A stretch of 64,000 bases of DNA from Bufo bufo (lineage: Eukaryota > Chordata > Amphibia > Anura > Bufonidae): contig NC_053392.1 in the NCBI RefSeq assembly GCF_905171765.1, forward strand, positions 338,923,010-338,987,009. The letters run 5' to 3'. The notes under the pieces are model-generated. The model was not told the DNA's origin, did no database searches, and was given only the letters and a program-made list of their open reading frames with translations. Shown here one piece after another: positions 18,280 through 29,651 of the stretch; the stretch's first letter is position 1, and each line of letters starts with the position of its first letter. Made by a program: the position numbers and the translations under genes.

Positions 18280-18388
18280 TAACAGTAACAATAAGGTGTT
18301 TTCATTCAGTTTTTTCTCATTGTCAGTGTTTCTATAGACACTTTGGGCACTTTCTGACTATTGCTGACCAGTGTCTATGTAAGACCAG

Positions 18389-18660
18389 TGGTGTAGCGTG
18401 GGGGCCGTTGCCCCGGGCGCAAAATTGCAGGGGGCGCCAGGCAGCAGAAATTTAAATGAGGGCCATCCCCTCCGTTATGCCTCATAGGCTTCAGGCCTAT
18501 TGGTAGCGCGGCGCAGGACTCGGTCACGATTACCTTACTGTGACCTCCTGCTTTGGATCTCGCAAGATGAGGCGATGACGCAGCGCGGGAAGGCACAGTG
18601 AGGCATTCGTGACCGCCTGCGCCGGGATGCCACAAGCTGTGATAGAGAGAGGTAAGTATA
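18389..18660. mobile_element. hAT-like repeat fragment
   Basis: Starts CCAGTGGTGTAGCGTGGGGG followed by GTTGCCCCGGGCGC, resembling the CAGTGGCGTAGC terminus of vertebrate hAT MITEs. No matching right end was found, because it passes into the inverted repeat that follows. Confidence 0.45.
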
Positions 18661-18667
18661 AATTACT

Positions 18668-19735
18668 TTTTTTTTTAAGCAAAAACACAAATGCAATAGC
18701 ACTCTGCAACCAGCACTCTGCCCTGCCTCTATGCTGGATGTTGAATAAGGCATTGGTGTACATTTTGGCCAAAGCGTAATAAGCCACTCACCACGTCAAG
18801 GTCGCCTCTATGAGTGGTCCCTAACACTAGTTCCTACCTGTTATGGGCCATGATAGCCACACAAAATCCAGGGAGTGCAGGTACAGCATGCACGCCAGGC
18901 ACACTCTGCTTTTAACCCCGTCCGGTGCCGTGACAGCTTTCATCGGATCCAGGGATGCAAGTACCAACCTGCATACAGGCGACCTGTATAGAGGCGACCT
19001 TGACGTGGTGAGTGGCTTATTACGCTTTGGCCAAAATGTACACAAATGCCTCATTCAACATCCAGCATAGAGGCAGGGCAGAGTGCTGGTTGCAGAGTGC
19101 TATTGCATTTGTGTTTTTGCTTTTGTATGTGTATTTCGCCATAGCAATGTGCACCTGCATACAGGGTTGTGCTGACTGAATCCCCCACATTTTTTCTTTG
19201 TAGTATATATTGGAGGCGTGGCGATCTCCATGCAGTCATGCACACCTGACCAGTTAGTCTGCCCTGGAGGCTGGTTTTAAAGTCAGTATAAAACTGAGTC
19301 TGCTTTTACAGTGCCTTCCAGTAGCCATTTGGCTCCAGGAGAAGTATATAGTGGGCTCAGCATTCATGTTGGTACTTGCATCCTTGGATCCGATGAAAGC
19401 TGTCACGGCACCGGACAGGGTTAAAGGCAGAGTGTGCCTGGCGTGCATGCTGTACCTGCGCTCCCTGGATTTTGTGTGGCTATCATGGCCCATAATAGGT
19501 AGGAACTAGTGTTAGGGACCACTCATAGAGGCGACCTTGACGTGGTGAGTGGCTTATTACGCTTTGGCCAAAATGTACACCAATGCCTCATTCAACATCC
19601 AGCATAGAGGCAGGGCAGAGTGCTGGTTGCAGAGTGCTATTGCATTTGTGTTTTTGCTTTTGTATGTGTATTTCACCATAGCGATGTGCACCTGCATACA
19701 GGGTTGTGCTGACTGAATCCCCCACTTTTTTTTTT
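18668..19735. repeat. Nested inverted repeat of two unit types (R and S)
   Basis: Unit R (AGGCGACCTTGACGTGGTGA ... CATCCAGCATAGAGGCAGGG ... TTGCATTTGTGTTTTTGC) occurs inverted at about 18668-18820 and direct at about 18991-19190 and 19530-19735. Unit S (GGGCCATGATAGCCACACAA ... GTGCCGTGACAGCTTTCATC) occurs direct at 18843-18965 and inverted at about 19369-19497. The order is R- S+ R+ S- R+. I do not recognise the family. Confidence 0.8.
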
Positions 19736-19799
19736 ACGGTACCCTACCCTAATTGCAGAGGTACTGGGGGCACAATGGGGGTGGGGGAGGAGCAGAAAG

Positions 19800-20165
19800 A
19801 GGAGGACCGAGGACATCATACTAATAAGAGTGGAGTGGCCGTTATATTAATAATAAAGAGGGGGCCATTATATTAATAATAGAGAGGCCATTATATAATT
19901 GAGAGGGGGCCCTTATATTAATAATAAAGAGGGGGCCAATACATTAATAATAAAGAAGGGCCCATTACATGAATAATAAAGAGGGGGCCATTATATGAAT
20001 AATAAAGAGGGATCCATTATATGAATAATAAAGAGGGGGCCATTATATTAATAATAAAGAAGGGCCCATTACATTAATAATAAAGAGGGGGCCATTATAT
20101 TAATAATAAAGAGGGGGCCATAATATTAATAATAATACTAATACAGAGGGGGCCATTATAATATA
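19800..20165 (+). repeat. 26-bp minisatellite
   Basis: Degenerate repeats of ATTAATAATAAAGAGGGGGC plus CATTAT. Variants include GAATAATAAAG and AAGGGCCCATTAC. About 13 units. Confidence 0.9.
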
Positions 20166-20291
20166 CTGGGGGAATAATATTATGGGGAATGGGGGACTAT
20201 CTGTCTGGCTCAATTTTTGTTATATACACCAACTATTAGTCTGATTGGACAGAAATTGGTCAGATAATCTGTTGGTGTAAATGCACCCTTA

Positions 20292-21169
20292 GGCCCCTTT
20301 CACACGAGCGAGATTTCCGCGCGGGTGCAATGCGTGAGGTGAACGCATTGCACCCGCACTGAATCCGGACCCATTCATTTATATGGGGTTGTGCACATGA
20401 GCGGTGATTTTCACGCATCACTATGGGGTTGCGTGAAAATCGCAAGCAAGTGCGGATGCAGTGCGATTTTCACGCACGGTTGCTAGGTGACGAAAGGGGT
20501 GGGGACCCGATCATTATTTTCCCTTATAACATGGTTATAAGGGAAAATAATAGCATTCTGAATACAGAATGCATAGTACAATAGGGCTGGAGGGGTTAAA
20601 AAAATAATAAATAATTTAACTCACCTTAATCCACTTGTTCGCGCAGCCGGCATCTCTTCTGACTTTTTTGTGAAGAATAGGACCTTTGATGACGTCACTA
20701 CGTTCATCACATGGTCTGTCAGATGATCCATCACCATAGTGATGGATCATGTGACGGACCATGTGATGAGCGTAGTGACGTCATCAAAGGTCCTATTCCT
20801 CACAGAACAAGACAGAAGAGATGCCGGCTGCTCGAACAAGTGGATTTAGGTAAGTTACATTTAAAAAAAAAAAAAATTAACCCCTCCAGCCCTACTGTAC
20901 TGTGCATTCTGTATTCGGAATGCTATTATTTTCCCTTATAACCATGTTATAAGGGGAAGTAATACAATCTGCACTACAACTAACCCAAACCTTAACTTCT
21001 GTGAAGAAGTTCGGGTCTGGGTACCACAGTCAGTTTTTTATCACGCGCGATAAAAACTGAACATCGGAACGCGATCGCAGTCAAAACTGACTGCAATTGC
21101 GTTCCTACTCGCGTGGGTTTTCCGCAATGCACCAGGACCTAATCCGGACACGCTCGTATGCAAGGGGCC
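20292..21169. mobile_element. Large palindromic MITE with TTA duplication (PIF/Harbinger type)
   Basis: Ends GGCCCCTTTCACACGAGCG and GGCCCCTTGCATACGAGCG (from the right) are flanked by TTA (20289-20291, 21170-21172). The whole 878 bp folds back around about 20735. The arms share GGTCCTATTC, TGATGACGTCACTACG and TTATTTTCCCTTATAAC. Confidence 0.88.
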
Positions 21170-21344
21170 TTACTGTAGCTTCACCACACTGAGATCTGCT
21201 CAGAAAGCTAATATACAAATTACTGCTTTATTTACAAGCACAATACATGATTAGAAAGACACCAGTATTATTATTAGAAGAAATAAAAGAGTTGGGCAGC
21301 ACAGCTGTATGTCAGGTACAGGCGGAGTGCCAGCGGCTGTGAAG

Positions 21345-22145
21345 GCGATCCCCCTCCAAATAATACGCAAAAAAATTCCACGGCACCTCCAAGGCGTAAA
21401 ATAGTAGAAAACTTTATTCACCAGACCCGCAACGTTTCGATCCGCTTCCTGGGATCTTTCTCAAGCAGTGACAACATTTGATAGTGCATTGTGCATATTT
21501 ATACAGCTTCACATCATTAATCAATAATAGTGTTGATTACATCAATCAAAAGCAAATATCTCAAAATATCAACCAAAAGACATTATATGTCGAAATATAT
21601 AACATAGTGTTAACATCAAGTACAGTATCGTGCTATGGGCACTAGTGCCGAAAAATATATGACCATCATAAATTCATATAAATACAAACAGTATAACAAT
21701 CACCCTAATCACACACAATCCATGTGGACCACTTCCATCGCCCGCTCTAGGACCTTCCTTGTCTTGGTGTTTTTAAGGTACACCTGCACTAAGTTTGTGA
21801 TTATGAAGGTACACAGATGTCTTAAGTTACAATTAGGGTGATTGTTATACTGTTTGTATTTATATGAATTTATGATGGTCATATATTTTTTGGCAATAGT
21901 GCCCATAGCACGATACTGTACTTGATGTAATGTCTTTTGGTTGATATTTTGAGATATTTGCTTTTGATTGATGTAATCAACACTATTATTGATTAATGAT
22001 GTGAAGCTGTATAAATATGAACAATGCACTATCAAATGTTGTCACTGCTTGAGAAAGATCCCAGGAAGCGGATCGAAACGTTGCGGGTCTGGTGAATAAA
22101 GTTTTCTACTATTTTACGCCTTGGAGGTGCCGTGGAATTTTTTCG
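21345..22145. repeat. Tail-outward fold-back repeat, Penelope-like in form
   Basis: The arms (about 21350-21720 and 21790-22145) are inverted copies. The outer ends carry GGTGAATAAAGTTTTCTACT, then GCCTTGGAGGTGCCGTGGAA. Further in is CTTGAGAAA, a GATCC/GGATC stem and CGAAACG (22050-22080 and the mirror at about 21435-21465). The layout recalls the ribozyme-like tails of Penelope elements, but the exact hammerhead CTGANGA is missing. No coding sequence is seen. Confidence 0.6.
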
Positions 22146-22677
22146 CTCAGTATTATTTTATTTTTATTTTTTCTAGTTATATATTTTTTTCTTCCACATT
22201 TAACACATAATCAAACTCTATATCCCAATCATATTATCATATAAGAGTTTGTATAATTTATTTTCTCCCTGATTTTTAGATTGTTAAGGTGCATTTACAC
22301 CAATCGAGGAGAAGCCGATTGTTAGGAAGGAAGTGTTCTTACATGCAGCGATCACCTCCACAGTATGAGGATGAGCAATCACTGCTGCTATCTCTCATCC
22401 CCGTACAAAATCATTGCTCCTGGGCAGCAGAGCGACGACAATCTGCTGCTCGGGAGCGATGATTGAAGTGTCTGCACCAATGATCATTTCACCCTCGTTT
22501 ATCGGGTGATCTGCGGCACCTTTAGACGGATAGATTATCATAGGAACATTCATTCCCCATAATTTGCCCAATTTTCGGGCCATTCAAATCCAGCTTTAGT
22601 GTATCTTTAATGGCTATTGACACCTTTGAGGGCTACTTGTTTTATTATTGCAATCTACTTATTTTGGGCTAAAAATA
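22146..22677. other. A/T-rich sequence and a MITE-like block, no gene seen
   Basis: 22290-22530 has weak inverted symmetry (GGTGCATTTACACCAATCG ... GTCTGCACCAATGATC) typical of MITEs, but I could not set its limits. Confidence 0.4.
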
Positions 22678-23605
22678 CAGTGCTGCCCATAATTACTCAT
22701 GCCCCTAGCAAATTTTGACTTAGTTACTTTTATTCAACCAGCAAGTTCTTTTTTGACAGGAAATGACATACTGTAGGTGTCTGCCAAAACATAATAAGAC
22801 GATGTACAAGAGGCATTATTGTGGAAAAAAACATTTCTCAGCTTTTATTTACATTTGAGCAAAAAGTGTCCATTTGGCGTAAAAAAGGAGAAGCCTTCAA
22901 CCCAAAGAACACCATCCCCACTGTCAAACATGGTGTTGGGAACCTAATGCTTTGGGGGGGGGGGGGAGTTTCAGCCAATGGACCACGGAACCTATTTACA
23001 GTAAACAGAAAAAAGAGCAATACATGAGGATTCTCAACGACAACATCAGGCAGTCTGCAGAGAAACTTGGCCTTGGGCACCAGTGAACATTTCAGCATGA
23101 CAATGACCCAAAACACACAGCAAAAGTGAAGAAATGGTTAGCAGACAACAACATTAACGTTTTGGACTGGCCCAGCCAGAGTCCAGACTTGAATCCAATT
23201 GAGAATCTGTGGAGGGAGCTAAAGATCAGGGTGATGGCAAGAAGACCCTCCAACCTGAAAGATTTGGAGCTCATTGCTAAAGATGAATGGGCAAAAATAC
23301 CTGTGGAGACATGCAAAAAGCTGGTCTGCAATTATAGGAAGCGTTTGATTGCTGTAATAGCCAATAAAGGCTTTTCTATTGATTATTGAGAAGGGTATGA
23401 ATAATTTTGGACTGAACACTTTTTGCTCAAATGTAAATAAAAGCTGAGAAATATTTTTTTTCCACAATAATGCCTCTTGTACATCGTCTTATTATCTTTT
23501 GGGAGAAGCCTATGTCATTTCCTGTCAAAAAATTACTTGCTGGTTGAATAAAAGTAACTTTAAGTAAAAATTTGCCAGGGGTATGAATAATTATGGGCAG
23601 CACTG
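22678..23605 (+). mobile_element. Internally deleted Tc1 element (DD34E family)
   Basis: Terminal repeats CAGTGCTGCCCATAATTACT (left) and CAGTGCTGCCCATAATTATT (from the right) are flanked by TA (22676-22677, 23606-23607). The TIR region is over 90 bp. The right TA merges with a (TA)n run. The first half of the transposase gene is missing. Confidence 0.92.
22870..23389 (+). pseudogene. Tc1 transposase, catalytic fragment
   Basis: Fragments in different frames read FNPKNTIPTVKHGVGNLMLWGG, then [40 protein letters not shown] and [24 protein letters not shown]. The second Asp (NDPKH) and the Glu (NPIEN) are present with 33 residues between them, one fewer than the standard 34, so a codon has been lost in the TAKVKKWL region. 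The DNA-binding domain and the first Asp are deleted. A poly-G tract at about 22954-22966 causes a frameshift. Confidence 0.9.
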
Positions 23606-23654
23606 TATATATATATATATATATATTCAGTTGACCATTATTAGAAAATTTCAT

Positions 23655-23800
23655 AGTTGAGAGCTGCTCTGATGGCTCGATCTGTAGCCCTTATCTGGGT
23701 ACCGTAGTTCAGAATTTAGTTATGGGTATTTATGAGCTGTAAGGAAAGTGGAGATAAGGGCTACAAATCAAGCAGTCAGAGCAACTCCCACATGGATTCA
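23655..23800. repeat. Short inverted repeat
   Basis: CTGCTCTGATGGCTCGATCT and GTAGCCCTTATC recur inverted at about 23750-23790 as GATAAGGGCTAC and AAGCAGTCAGAGCA. It probably belongs to a MITE. Confidence 0.55.
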
Positions 23801-23837
23801 CTGAGACAGGAGAAGCAACAGTCTGCAGATACAATAA

Positions 23838-24033
23838 GGGGGTCATTTATCATGCTAAAATACACCTATAGGGGGACGGGCTGTTTTAAGTGTTTAAAAA
23901 GGTCTAAGACAGCGAGGAAGCTCTTACATTTAGAACTGGCGCTGGATGTGTCGAATGTTATGGAGATGCCTAAGCCTCTTCAGGGCTTTATTAAGACCAG
24001 CGTCTAAAACACCGATCTTAATAATTGTGCCCC
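23838..24033. mobile_element. MITE with TAA duplication
   Basis: The ends GGGGGTCATTTATCATGC and GGGGCACAATTATTAAGAT (from the right) are flanked by TAA (23835-23837, 24034-24036). A relative at 39541-41711 has been split by a hAT-type element. Confidence 0.7.
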
Positions 24034-24480
24034 TAAGAGTTAAATATGTTGAAAATGTGTATTCAAGACCAACTGAAAAATAATTTTTAACCCAAAATTA
24101 ATAGAATGCAACAATAAAAAAATGCCCTAAAGGTATCCATAGCTGTTAAGTAAAAAATAAGGGACTGTAATTTCTTTTTTTCAGCCTGAATCACATAAAC
24201 ATTTCTAGTAATGGGATCAGTGTTTATTGCCAAGCACTAGGGTCACATAGTTGCTGTTTGCTGCATGTATTTTGTTGGTAAAGACCATGATTCTGGAGTT
24301 AAAGAGAATCTATCACTATGGAAACCTCCCCTAAACTACTCTAATGGCTAGATAGCTCAAAAGACACGGATTTAGAATGTGTAATTTTTATATTTCTACT
24401 TGCATCCTCCCCCGCAGTTAGCTTGTAAAAGGTCTGTGCATTCTATGCTAATACATACAGAGAACACCTAAGCTACTCCT
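24034..24480. other. No gene or clear element seen
   Basis: A/T-rich unique-looking sequence. 24300-24330 (GAATCTATCACTATGG) resembles the end of a common TTAA-type repeat, but no partner was found. Confidence 0.35.
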
Positions 24481-24482
24481 AA

Positions 24483-24972
24483 GGCTACTTTCAGACTTGC
24501 GGCAGAGTGATCCGGAAAAACATATCCGGAAAAACGTATGCCAACTGATGGCATTTGTAAGACTGATCAGGATCTTGATCAGTCTTAAAAATGCCTGATC
24601 AGTCAGAAAAATGCATTGAAATGCCGAATCCGTCTTTCCGGTGTGTTCCGGAAAAACGGATCCGCCATTTATTTCTTTCACCTTTTTTTCCGGTATTTTA
24701 AATGCCGGACCCGGCACTAATACATTCCTATGGAAAAAAAAATTCCAGGCATTCAGGCAAGTCTTCAGTTTTTTTGGCCGGAGATAAAACCGTAGCATGC
24801 TGCCATTTTATCTTTTGCCTGATCAGTCAAAAAGACTGAATTGAAGACATCCTGAACAGATTGCTCTCCATTCAGAATGCATGGGGATAAAACTGATCAG
24901 TTCTTTTCCGGTATAGAGCCCCTAGGACGGAACTCTACGCCGGAAAAGAAAAACACAAGTGTGAAAGTACCC
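24483..24972. mobile_element. MITE with TAA duplication (PIF/Harbinger type)
   Basis: Ends GGCTACTTTCAGACTTGCGG and GGGTACTTTCACACTTGTG (from the right), flanked by TAA (24480-24482, 24973-24975). Its ends match those of the 17043-17318 element, so the two are one family. The interior is rich in CTGATCAG and CCGGAAAA motifs. Confidence 0.82.
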
Positions 24973-25492
24973 TAATAAGTGATTCAGCTCACAAACCTTT
25001 TGCGGGCTGACTGCTATCATCTCACCATTCAGTACACATTCACAATCAGCTGGGTGCATTTGTATAGGGGGGTCAGGAGAGATATCTGTATCTGCCAAAC
25101 TAGTGTTCTGCTGACAGTTATCTAATATGTATGGCTAGCTTTATATGTATGATCACATCTCAGTCAAGGGGATCCGGCAGGCTGCTGTGGCACAGAGCAG
25201 TCTGCCGGATCTTGCAGGAGACGGGGTTGCAGGATTCTCTACTTCACCGCCGGATCCCCATTCACTGTAATAGGAACCGGCTGTGATCCAGGCCTTAAAG
25301 GGAATGTGTTATCAGAAAATGACATATTCTTTAAATTATGTTTTCATGTTAATCATATTTTAAAGAATTTTTGGTGATGTTATTTTTAATTTTCCATGTC
25401 ACTATCTATTTAAAAAAAACCTCAAATCCTGCAGTTTTCACACTGACCATTAAGCCACTTCTTGCTTTGTACAGATCACTTTACTGACGTTA

Positions 25493-26010
25493 CAGTGCAT
25501 TCAGAAAGTCTGAAGCAATACTCATTCAAATACCCCAAAATGAGAAAGCGAAAACAGAATTTTAGAAAAGTTTAGCAAATTTATCAAAAGAGATGCGATA
25601 CATGTTGCCGTGTAGCCCTAGCCTGAGGGCTAAATGGTCAACATGCTGCGACTGCGACGTGCCAGTTGCAAAAAATCCTTGCAAGTTGGAATCCTGTGCG
25701 ACTGTCGCATCACAGTCGCAGTGTGACACCATTGACATGCCGCAATGTAGTTGTACCCTTTTTCGCACGACACATGCCGCCGTGTAGCCTTAGCCTAAAG
25801 GGTCTGAATACTTATGTCAATGCAATATTAGAATTTTTCTGTTTCAATAAATTAGGAAAGATTTTGTACATTCTTCATTCAGTCTTCATTTTTGCATTAT
25901 GGGGTATTGAGTGTAGAACAACGGGGAATTTTTTTTTAAATTTAAGTACAAGGATGCAATATAACAAAATGTTAAAAAAGTGAAAGTCTGAAGACTTTCT
26001 GAATGCATTG
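25493..26010. mobile_element. Tc1-type MITE carrying a second repeat
   Basis: Terminal repeats CAGTGCATTCAGAAAGTCTG (left) and CAATGCATTCAGAAAGTCTT (from the right) are flanked by TA (25491-25492, 26011-26012). Inside, about 25600-25795 is an unrelated GC-rich block (GCCGTGTAGCC-TAGCCT at both ends) that looks like a nested MITE. No transposase remains. Confidence 0.85.
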
Positions 26011-26025
26011 TATCTGCTTATCAAT

Positions 26026-26483
26026 TGTGACACAGTGAGGGGAATGGTCTGGGAAAACAGGTATTTTCCTCCCAGCGTGTGCTGCTGGGCTGATTTGCAG
26101 CCAGGTGGGGTCAAATACTGGACTGGATTTTAATTGCCGGTCCGGGTTTTTGGCAGCACCTGGCTGTCCTTAAATAGGCAGCTGGGCTCAGCAGCAGGAT
26201 CTCTGTGTTGGGATCTGAGGCTTGGTGCCAGGTTGGAGGGCTGAGACCCATGGGCCGAGGAAACAGGCCCCCTAATGCCTGCCGTGGACTGCTGGAGGCA
26301 GAACTGACATCAAGGTGACTTGTCTTTCTATTGTGTGTGAAGTAAACACCAAGACTGCAAAGTAACGCATTGTTTTGTGCATTTGCCTCAAGTGTGAATA
26401 AACACTGAAGTTTTGCGTTAAGAACTTGTCTTTTGCCTTTGTAGTGCGTCCGCTTACCCTATCTACCAGAGCGAAACCCCACA
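26026..26483 (+). repeat. Solo LTR of a gypsy element related to the 8-14 kb copy
   Basis: The 458-bp sequence starts TGTGACACAGTGAGG and ends CCCCACA, flanked by the 4-bp duplication CAAT (26022-26025, 26484-26487). It contains a TTAAATAGG box at about 26170 (TATA-like) and AATAAACAC near 26400 (poly-A signal). It shares several blocks with the LTR piece at 8190-8335. A solo LTR arises when the two LTRs of an insertion recombine. Confidence 0.9.
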
Positions 26484-26487
26484 CAAT

Positions 26488-27390
26488 ACAGGCAGGATTA
26501 GAATGATAGATATCACGTATATACAGGTTGATGCAAAAGTCTGGACACATCCTTTTAACTGGAGTAATTTGTAGAAAATTGACTTCTAGTGTGTGAAAGT
26601 ATTAATTGTGAGGGAGGCTGTATTATTTGGCGGAGGAAACGTTTTTGGACTCCATTTTGAAATCTGCCTTATTGAATTCATCTATTTTTTTCGAATGGGA
26701 AGGGGATCATGTGATATGTTGGTAAGGCTGATTAGTCAGCCTGCATTTGTGGGAGGGGCGGAGGCTCTTCATATACGAGCCACAGCCTCACTCACAGGTG
26801 TGTGTTCTCAGGTGCACAGCTGCCGCTGGGTGTCATTAGCAAACTGGCTCCTCTGGTGGTAGGATTCTTTCTTTGCAGCATGGAGCTTGTTATTTTGCTC
26901 TCTGCTACCGTAGCATGCACGCGCCATACTACGTAAGTAGGTTGGGCCGGGGCCGTCTCTCCTGGCCAGTCGGAACCGACTTTGCTAGTGAACGGGAGGC
27001 TTCGCCTCAGAATCTGCTACCTCAGGTTTTCTCGTTGGGGCTTAATACTTCTATTTCTTTCCAACTTTGTTTGTTGGTAATAGGAGTTAGTTCCTATAAA
27101 TCTTACAAGTTTTACTTCGCTTTGTTTCGTCTCGTATGAAAAGTTACTTCAGCCGGTTTGCTGTAAAGGAAGAGTTACCCGGGCTGCACGTGACGTCATG
27201 TTTGGAGATCGGACGCAGCTGTTATTGTTTAGGCCTCTTGCTGTAGCTGTTCCTTGCCATGTGTCTCCCCCGCTACCACCATCTTCAGACTTCACGTATT
27301 TCACTGCTCCATGTACTTAAAAACCCTGCCGCACTTTTATGCTCTGCTGTTATCCTGAGCGGCATTTACACTTTCGGCTTTTATTTCATG
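26488..27390. other. Unclassified sequence left of the hAT element, no credible gene
   Basis: Contains a TTCATATACGAGCC stretch and GC-rich blocks (26740-26950) that resemble an element leader. Apparent ORFs here have no recognisable domain. It could belong to the same unidentified element as 33476-34800. Confidence 0.35.
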
Positions 27391-27399
27391 TCTTATGCT

Positions 27400-28470
27400 G
27401 CATCTGCACGTCCTTACTGTCCTGCATTTTCCTACTCTTGGTTCGTATTCACTCAGATTGGTCTCACATTCAAGCTGCGTTCACCTGTTGGCTGTTACAT
27501 CTCATTCCGTACCCAGCCGACAGCCGGATCCGTATTACACGCCTGTTATTACATGTTGTATACCCGGCTTACAGCCATAGCTGCTACCGTTACTCCGTTT
27601 TCATGCTCTGGACGCACCACCCTGGTGTTCCCACCTTGCTCCATTCACAACCAGAGCTGCGTTCATGCGTCGACTGGTATACCATGTTTACTCTGCTCAC
27701 TGTGAGAGCTGTGTTTACACGTCCGCTGTCACAACATGTTCATACTAGGCTTGTTTCAGAGCTGCATTCACTTTCACTGTTACATCATGTTTATGCTCCA
27801 CTCACATTTAGAGCTGCTATTCTTCCTATTTCATTCTCGGCCACACCCAGAGGTGCATTCACACTACGCTGTCAAATCATTTTTGCACTCCACCCACGAC
27901 CAAAGCTGCGTTCACACGTCCTATGCTACTACAGGTTCTTTCCAGGCCCATTTCAAGAACTGCATTTATGTCGCTGTTACATCTATGTTATGCTCCGTTC
28001 ACAACCAGAGCTGCTGTTATACCAAATTTCATGCTCTGCTTATACCCAAAGTTGTGTTCACACGTCTACTGCTACACCAGGTCGTATACCCCACTCACCA
28101 AAGCCGCTTTCCATGTCTGCTGTCACATCAAGTAATATTCCGTTCACATCCAAAGCTACGTCCGCATGTCTGCTTTCACATCTTGTCCTATACTCCTTTC
28201 ACTACTAGAGCTGCGTTCACGTGTCTCCTTTCGCATCTGCTCACTTTCTGGTTGCATTTATACGTCTGCTTTATAACATGCTTTTCATGCGCTACCCATA
28301 CTCAGAGCTGCGCCTATACCATGTTTTTTTAGGTACCACTCACATCCAAAGCTGCATTCACCCATTTGTTGTTACATCATGTGTTGTACTCTGCTCCCAC
28401 TCAAAGCTGCATTCTCCTGTTCATTGCTACGTCATGGTTTACTCAATAATCTCATCGGGGCAGTCTGCAC
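27400..28470 (+). repeat. Degenerate tandem array, period about 60-65 bp
   Basis: AGAGCTGCGTTCA (or close variants) recurs at roughly 60-65-bp steps, followed by -CACGTCTGCTGTTACATCA- and TATGCTC-ACTCACA-CC. At least 14 decayed units. Overlapping ORFs rich in Cys, His and Ser are artefacts of the array and show no domain. Confidence 0.8.
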
Positions 28471-28969
28471 CCACCGCTCTGGTACCTCTCTCCCGACAAA
28501 CATAACTGCGTTCTTTTCAGGCTTAAGTTTAGGGATGAGCGAACCCGAACTGTATAGTTCGGGTTCGTACCGAATTTTGGGGTGTTCGTGACACGGACCC
28601 GAACCCGAACATTTTCGTAAAAGTCCGGGTTCGGTGTTCGGCGCTTTCTTGGCGCTTTTTGAAAGGCTGCAAAGCAGCCAATCAACAAGCGTCATACTAC
28701 TTGCCCCAAGAGGCCATCACAGCCATGCCTACTATTGGCATGGCTGTGATTGGCCAGTGCAGCATGTGACCCAGCCTCTATTTAAGCTGGAGTCACGTAG
28801 CGCCGCACGTCACTCTACTCTGATCAGTGTAGGGATAGGATGCAGCTGCTGCCACCAAGTACATTTAACCATCAATAGTGTGTTGTTTTTAATCTAGTGT
28901 TTTAATTGTTAAATCTGGTGTTTCAGCTGTGGCTAGCCAATTGTAATACTGTCTGCTGTCTGGCAAAGG

Positions 28970-29525
28970 ATATATTTTTTTCTGGATTGAAATACAATTC
29001 CCAAATTAGCAATTCCCTAAATCAGTGGTTTCGGCTGTAGCAGGCCAAGTTTAAATCTATCCATAAAAGGGTATATTACATTGAAGGTGCTGATAGGGTC
29101 ATTCTCAATAACTTCAAACGCTACCGTGCATCTCCAAGTCTAATTCTGTCTGTAAACGTATACCTGTCATCCAGCGCCTAAATACTAGGCCTACAATTTA
29201 TATTCAGCTAAATCTGTGGTTACTGCTGTGGCTGGTCAATTTATTTAGTGTCCGCCAAAGCACAGTTTTTGTTCTGGGTTGAAATACAATTCCCAACTTA
29301 GCAATTCCCTAAATCAGTAGTTTCTGCTGTATCAGGCCAAGTTTAAATCTATCCAACAAAGGGTATATTAGATTGAAGGTGCGGATAGGGTCATTCTCAA
29401 TAACTTCAATTGCTACCATGCATCTCCAAGTCTAATTCTGTCCGTAAACGTATACCTGTCATCCAGCGCCTAAATACTAGGCCTACAATTTATATTCAGC
29501 TAAATCTGTGGTTACTGCTGTGCCT
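28970..29525 (+). repeat. Direct duplication of about 260-290 bp in the hAT leader
   Basis: Two copies (about 28985-29225 and 29275-29520) share GAAATACAATTCCCAA, AGCAATTCCCTAAATCAGT, AGGGTCATTCTCAATAACTT and CTAAATACTAGGCCTACAAT. The duplication lies between the promoter-like box and the ATG at 29652. Confidence 0.88.
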
Positions 29526-29651
29526 GTATTAGTGTAATACGGTACCTAAATAGATAGCCAGACAGTGTTAGGTGCCTGTAAAAAAAGGCCTGAATTTGAA
29601 TTCAATACATTGGGCCAAATAATTTTTTTCTTATTGTGGTGAACGGTAACA

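Noticed and set aside
18668..19735. R units as tRNA- or 5S-derived SINEs
   Set aside because: I could not find convincing A and B boxes or a 5S-type internal promoter by eye.
22046..22083. A second hammerhead ribozyme in the 21.3-22.1 kb fold-back
   Set aside because: The stem and CGAAACG are present, but the required CTGANGA is replaced by CTTGAGA, and stem III is too weak. Kept only as a layout resemblance.
27259..28505. Several overlapping ORFs of 90-290 residues rich in Cys, His and Ser
   Set aside because: They come from the degenerate 60-65-bp array. Overlap in all frames and the lack of any motif argue against a gene.
28634..28897. Small ORF at the left end of the hAT element
   Set aside because: It covers the TIR, subterminal repeats and promoter-like region; no domain, and the transposase starts at 29652.
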